Of a stretch of 64,000 bases of DNA, positions 59,391 through 64,000 are shown in pieces. The notes under the pieces were generated by a model. The model did not search any database, had not been told where the DNA came from, and was given only the letters and a program-made list of their open reading frames with translations. This DNA is from Isoetes taiwanensis (taxonomy: Eukaryota; Streptophyta; Lycopodiopsida; Isoetales; Isoetaceae), in assembly GCA_021234155.1 (NCBI GenBank), contig JAJEKV010000006.1, positions 13,780,902-13,844,901 of the forward strand. The letters run 5' to 3'. The position numbers were made by a program, and so were the translations under genes. Each line of letters begins with the position of its first letter. Within the stretch, counting starts at the first letter, position 1.

Positions 59391-62300
59391 TATATAAGGG
59401 ACCATTCCCTGACAAAAACATAACTACAAACATAAGCTTAAAAACCCCTGCAGGAGTGCCACCTTTTCCTTTTATGGTAAGAACATCTATTTACTTATGA
59501 TAGATTTGAGCATATTCAGTCGAGCCCTATACAAAAAAGAAAGACTTTCGATTCAATGTCCAGACTTGAAATGGTCCTCAACAACCAGATTAGAAGAATT
59601 ATCACAAATAGTCACAAGAAGCAGCCCTTCTCACAATTCTTTTGACTACCCTTCCAAAATATAGCCCTGAGACAGACAGATTTATCTCAACCCACCTTTG
59701 AGCTGAAAATTTATCTGCAACCAAAAATTTTCCAGCAAATGCATGCAAAATTACCCAATGGGTCTCTCTTATTAATGGCAAACTCAACAGGGCTGTTCTT
59801 ACGAAGCAAAGACTGTCTAGGACCAAAATCAAAATCTGTATGTAAATGCTGATAAGTTGCAGCTTCAGATTGAACTCTTGGTGTTTGAATGAACTGCAAA
59901 ACGAAAGCTTTCTCATGTTAATAGCAATAAAACGATAATAAAACAGGCTAGGTATAGCTTCTGAACATATATATATTGCAAGCAAAGCAACATCCATGGT
60001 AATGATGATAATATATATGGTCTATATATATACACCGGAGAAAAAGGGACAGAATTCTTTTGCCGCAGTCCTGTTAGGGGATTTAGCAGGCCGATTGTGG
60101 TAAGCATAAGATCAGCTTTTCTTTCTATTAAACTCAAAATTTCCCTTTGCCAGCGGGAAATCAAATTCTTGAACAGTCCATTTCACATATCCAAGGACAC
60201 CCATACGCTCATCTACTGATGGCTAGTCTTTCAAGTGCTAAATATAGCTGCAAAAGATTCATCCTGAATTTCCTGTTAGATAACTCTTTCAAAATGGGTG
60301 TAGTTTAATTTGCAATTGGAAGTCGTCATATTACATGCATCAGATCAGAAGCCCGTGTCGTTCCTGGCGTTCGAACATGCACAAAAACTTTCCATTTGAT
60401 AATTCCCAAATTTTAGGTGCACACATCTTTGAGCATTATTTTTTTATTTAGGCATTCCTTGTGGTTTTCTTTTGCCGCTATCTTTTCAGCTTCTCAATTG
60501 CCTCCAGAAGCTTAAGCTCCTGCATTGCAAACATCGATTAGATTAGCCATGTACTCACCTCATAAAAGCAACTTCCAAGCTTTTAACTCAGAAACATTGT
60601 CACACCTTTAAACAGCAGCTCTTTGAGAGCGTTAACTCTTTCTGCATGGTCAAGCTGTCTTGAATTTATTTTGTATTGAGTTCCTGCTCGTCAAAAATGT
60701 GTAAATGAAGAGCACGTTTAACCTTAACCCTGGGCGCACTTATCAAGAAGTTATTGAGAAGAAAGTTTTAAAGTTAAAAACCGAGGCATTCTAATATGAG
60801 TTTATCTCATGTGATTTTCAAAGATCAAGTTCAGGTTAAAATCCATTGAAAGCTACATTGAAAGTTATGAGTTGCTAAACTTCGACAATGTTTTCTAGCA
60901 ACTCATAATTACAGTTTGTCCTTATTGCTTATTGTATTGAATATATGATAGACTATGGATGGGAATTGAAGGTCATGGGGTCTGAGATAAAGTTGAGATC
61001 TTTACTTAAGCATCTTTAGCATGCTAGGTTCAGGGATGTCATGCTTGTCATCTGATTAAGCAGACACAAAGAGCAAAGCGTTCATTGAAGTTGGAACAGT
61101 TTAACTTGTATTGCAGGCTTAAACACCTTTATAAATATATTTTTGCAATATTTTGTCTTGAGACCAAATGCTTAAGATTCCATCTCTTTTTTTTCAAAAT
61201 CAGACAGATAAAAGATCAAAAGTCTTTCAGACAGACATCTTGCCAATAATAATCTAATGAATAACCAGATATATTGTGCAAATAAAGTTGACAATATTAT
61301 ATGCACATGCCCAAAATGGGGGGGCCAAGTATAGGACTTTGCAAACATTGGCACTTACACTTTTAGCATGAAGCTCTATTAACTGCTGCATACGTTGCAA
61401 ATTGGCCTTCTGTCTCTGGAAGCATACGCTAGGATGTTTGGCTATCTGATAGGCAGCAGAGAAAAGCTGAGGTAAATTGGTTGATCGAGCTGTAAATGGC
61501 ATTTTCTATAGGATATCCTTAGTGTTCAATTTGTTAACTGCCAAAGTGCACATTAGCGAGTCCCCAGGTTAAAGTGATCATCATTTGTCTGGTTATACCA
61601 CCAAAATTCAGACGAGCAGGACCTTCCATGTTCATATAAGGCACAATAGAGGACCCATATAATTTCTGAATTCCTGAAATCCCAAGAAATTGCAACTTGC
61701 AGCCTTATCTTTAGCACTTTCAGATTCTCCTCCACATCTCATTGCCTCCAGGCAACGGTAAGTGTAACTACACTTTTGTGACTCAAAACTGATTGATGCA
61801 ATTAAAGAGAGTATGAAATGTTCGTGAAGAATGGCACTTGAAAATTGGTTTTAAGAGCTAGAATCAGTATATTGAGTTGCATGTATTTCTAAAATGAGAT
61901 TCCAGTCAGATGGTTCATTATCAAAACTCTCAAACAGCACGAAATAATTCAGAGGTGTTTGCAACTATCACTTTGACTGCAAGCAAAGCTTGTGACAAAA
62001 TGAATTTCAATAGCGATTTTCAAACAGTGACTTAAATAGACATTTAAATGGAGTATGCAAAGGGATTAGGGATGTACTGAACTATGGAACATATAGCATG
62101 CAAGCCTTGAAATGTTTTATATGGCTACATCTTTTTGCTGGCTCAAGGATCAGTTGATCAGGCAGATCCTTGACAAAGATCTTGAATGCCAGTATTGAAT
62201 GGTCTGCCATATACAGCTTACTCCTCGCAAATTATATTAGGAACTATTGGACTGAGCTCTATGTGACAAGCTATAAACTCCTTTGGTACAGGTTGTCAAG

Positions 62301-64000
62301 CTTGTTCTTGATGCAATGGAGAAGAGGACAATGCCACATTAAATAGACGGGTCAAGGGAATTAATTTTGGTTAAATAAAAACGCACGGCCAGAAGTCGAA
62401 TGGCAAAATTCTGTTCACAGAATGGTAATGTTGCCAAATGGGAAGTAAAATTCAGATATTGGAACTTCCAGATGGATAGAAGTATGGAGCAGCTATAGAA
62501 GATGCTTGCCCAAAGTTCTCACCTATCATGAAATTGAGGTTAGCAAACAATTTGGAATGTCTTACATGCAATGGGTACTGAGGCTACAAAAACCAAATTC
62601 AACTACATGGATGGTCACCAATTCAACCACATGGATGGTCACCTAGGCACTACACCAGGTGAAGATGGACCAAGTTAGAAGACTATGTGCCTGATTACCT
62701 CCTAGGCACTACACCAGGTGAAGATGGACCAAGTTAGTAGACTATGTGCCTGATTACCTGCAAATACCATGCTTCCAGCTCCACATAAAGAATACCAAAA
62801 TCTGCAGGCTTCCTTTGATTCAACCGCCACTCAAAGTCACGCTCAGAGTTTCCTCAAGCTCAAGTTTCTGTTTCTTCTCTTGTTCTTCAAAGAACTGGAA
62901 ACAATTGAAAAAAGTGAACTGTTAACAAGCCAGAATCCTATGACCACTTTTTTAGCACTGCAACGGGCCAAGAGCATCCCTACCGCTTTTCCTCATTTGC
63001 ATATATTTCCTCAACCTTCTAGCATTACGATGTGCAATCCACCTACGTACACACTTTTGTATTACAATAGAAGCTAACCTACGCCTTTCTTCCCACTCTA
63101 TAGAATCCACATATCTTCCAGGAATACGAATATAATCATAACTCCAATCAAGTACAAGATCACGCCGATCCATTTGAGTGCAAGCCTCCTCCCGAATTGT
63201 ATTGCAGCATTGATTTCTCAACAATGATAGTTGTGTTTGTCTAGTAAACATCTCTACTGGAGTTGCCTCCTTCGATTTTTCTTTTGCCTGCTGTGCTGCA
63301 TTGAGGTATTTGACTCCTGCAATGCATGTGTTATTGATGTGTTGCAACTTAGAACAGTGACAACATTGTCGAGTACATTCTATAAACAGCATAAAATTGG
63401 CGTTTAAGAGCTTTAACCATATCGTTGCATGTGGGTGGTTTAAAATGGCAATAGAAACAAAATAATCATGCACATTTATAAGTGATTTCAACTCACCAGT
63501 CTGTTTGTTGAAATAACCACCCAAGAATGGCTTTGGAGTCATTTCCCTGATAATCTAACTGGGTACCAAAAAGATTTCATGTTTTTCCTTACGTTGTGCT
63601 GCTATGCCACTCTGTTTCTCCGCTTGTTCTGCTTCAACAGTGCTAGGCTTATCCACATCCTTTGGGTCCACAACGCTCTGTTCTTCCACAGATTTTGGTT
63701 CCACACTGCTCTGTTCTTCCACAGATTTTGGTTCCACCCTGCTCCCTTCTTCCACAAGTTTAGATTCCATGTTGCTCTGTTCTTCTGCAGTCCCTTGTTG
63801 GGGCTTGTCGCCTAATAACTTCAGTCTTCCGGGACTCATTGACCTTCCAATGGTCCTCCTCCTCGGGACTCATCACCTACCAACTTCAGTCTTTCGGGAC
63901 TCATTGCTCTAACAACTTCCGGCCCTTCGGGGCTCATCGACCTAACGATTTCAGTCTTTCTTTTGCAGGCTTGTTCGCCTAGCAATTTTCCTTTTAGAAG
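59391..64000 (-). pseudogene. second copy of the IQUB-like gene, frame-broken, cut by window end
   Basis: Same exon order as 15015-19821 in the same orientation, covering exon 7 back to part of exon 1. Small indels break the frame in nearly every exon: the last exon loses the FAH-stop end and runs on as FAINKRDPLGNF; exon 5 gains A and T residues in runs; exon 2 gains one codon (REEACTQ) and then slips at 63000; exon 1 slips at the Ser-Pro repeats (63790-63960). Synonymous or missense substitutions are comparatively few. Either a young pseudogene by segmental duplication, or an assembly duplicate built from error-rich reads. The promoter and first 600 bases of the coding region lie outside the window. 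Confidence 0.8.

Overview
This is a stretch of a large, repeat-rich plant nuclear genome. I saw no bacterial-style operons or CRISPR arrays. Three multi-exon genes with GT..AG introns can be read on the minus strand: a complete peroxisomal processing protease of the DEG15 type (471-3982), an IQUB-like ciliary/flagellar protein (15015-19821), and a small Cys-containing protein of unknown function just upstream of it (about 19884-21480). A land plant that keeps an IQUB-type axonemal protein should have swimming sperm. With PPR remnants and a very large repeat load, this suggests a fern or another seed-free plant. The lineage is inferred, not proven.

Layout. 1-4.0 kb: decayed PPR fragment (+) and DEG15 (-). 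4-8.6 kb: diverged repeats and a Mutator-like remnant with inverted arrays. 8.7-12.3 kb: decayed 3' end of a Ty3/gypsy chromovirus (LTR, polypurine tract, chromodomain) directly downstream of an odd histone H3-like reading frame with a long charged insertion (11096-12210). 14.6-21.5 kb: the IQUB-like gene and its neighbour. 21.7-32.5 kb: two copies of a composite retroelement (tRNA-like head, minisatellite, LINE 3' piece) and a local duplication. 33.5-40.6 kb: a decayed reverse-transcriptase gene resembling the cellular rvt (RVT) family, plus unknown companion ORFs, bracketed by near-identical 173/175-bp direct repeats. 40.7-50.6 kb: several LINEs sharing a 3'-end motif. 52.3-54.95 kb: a tandem array with tRNA-like SINE heads and heat-shock-element-like boxes. 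55-57 kb: more LINE. 59.4-64 kb: a second, frame-broken direct copy of the IQUB-like gene running off the window.

Most promising: the rvt-like unit between direct repeats, the H3-like frame beside a chromodomain (its in-frame stops are all explicable as CAG/CAA to TAG/TAA), and the SVA-like composite element. The host genes do not form a pathway; DEG15 acts in peroxisomes and IQUB in motile cilia. Everything was read by eye, so exon borders come from splice consensus plus protein similarity, and family names are recalled from knowledge, not searched.
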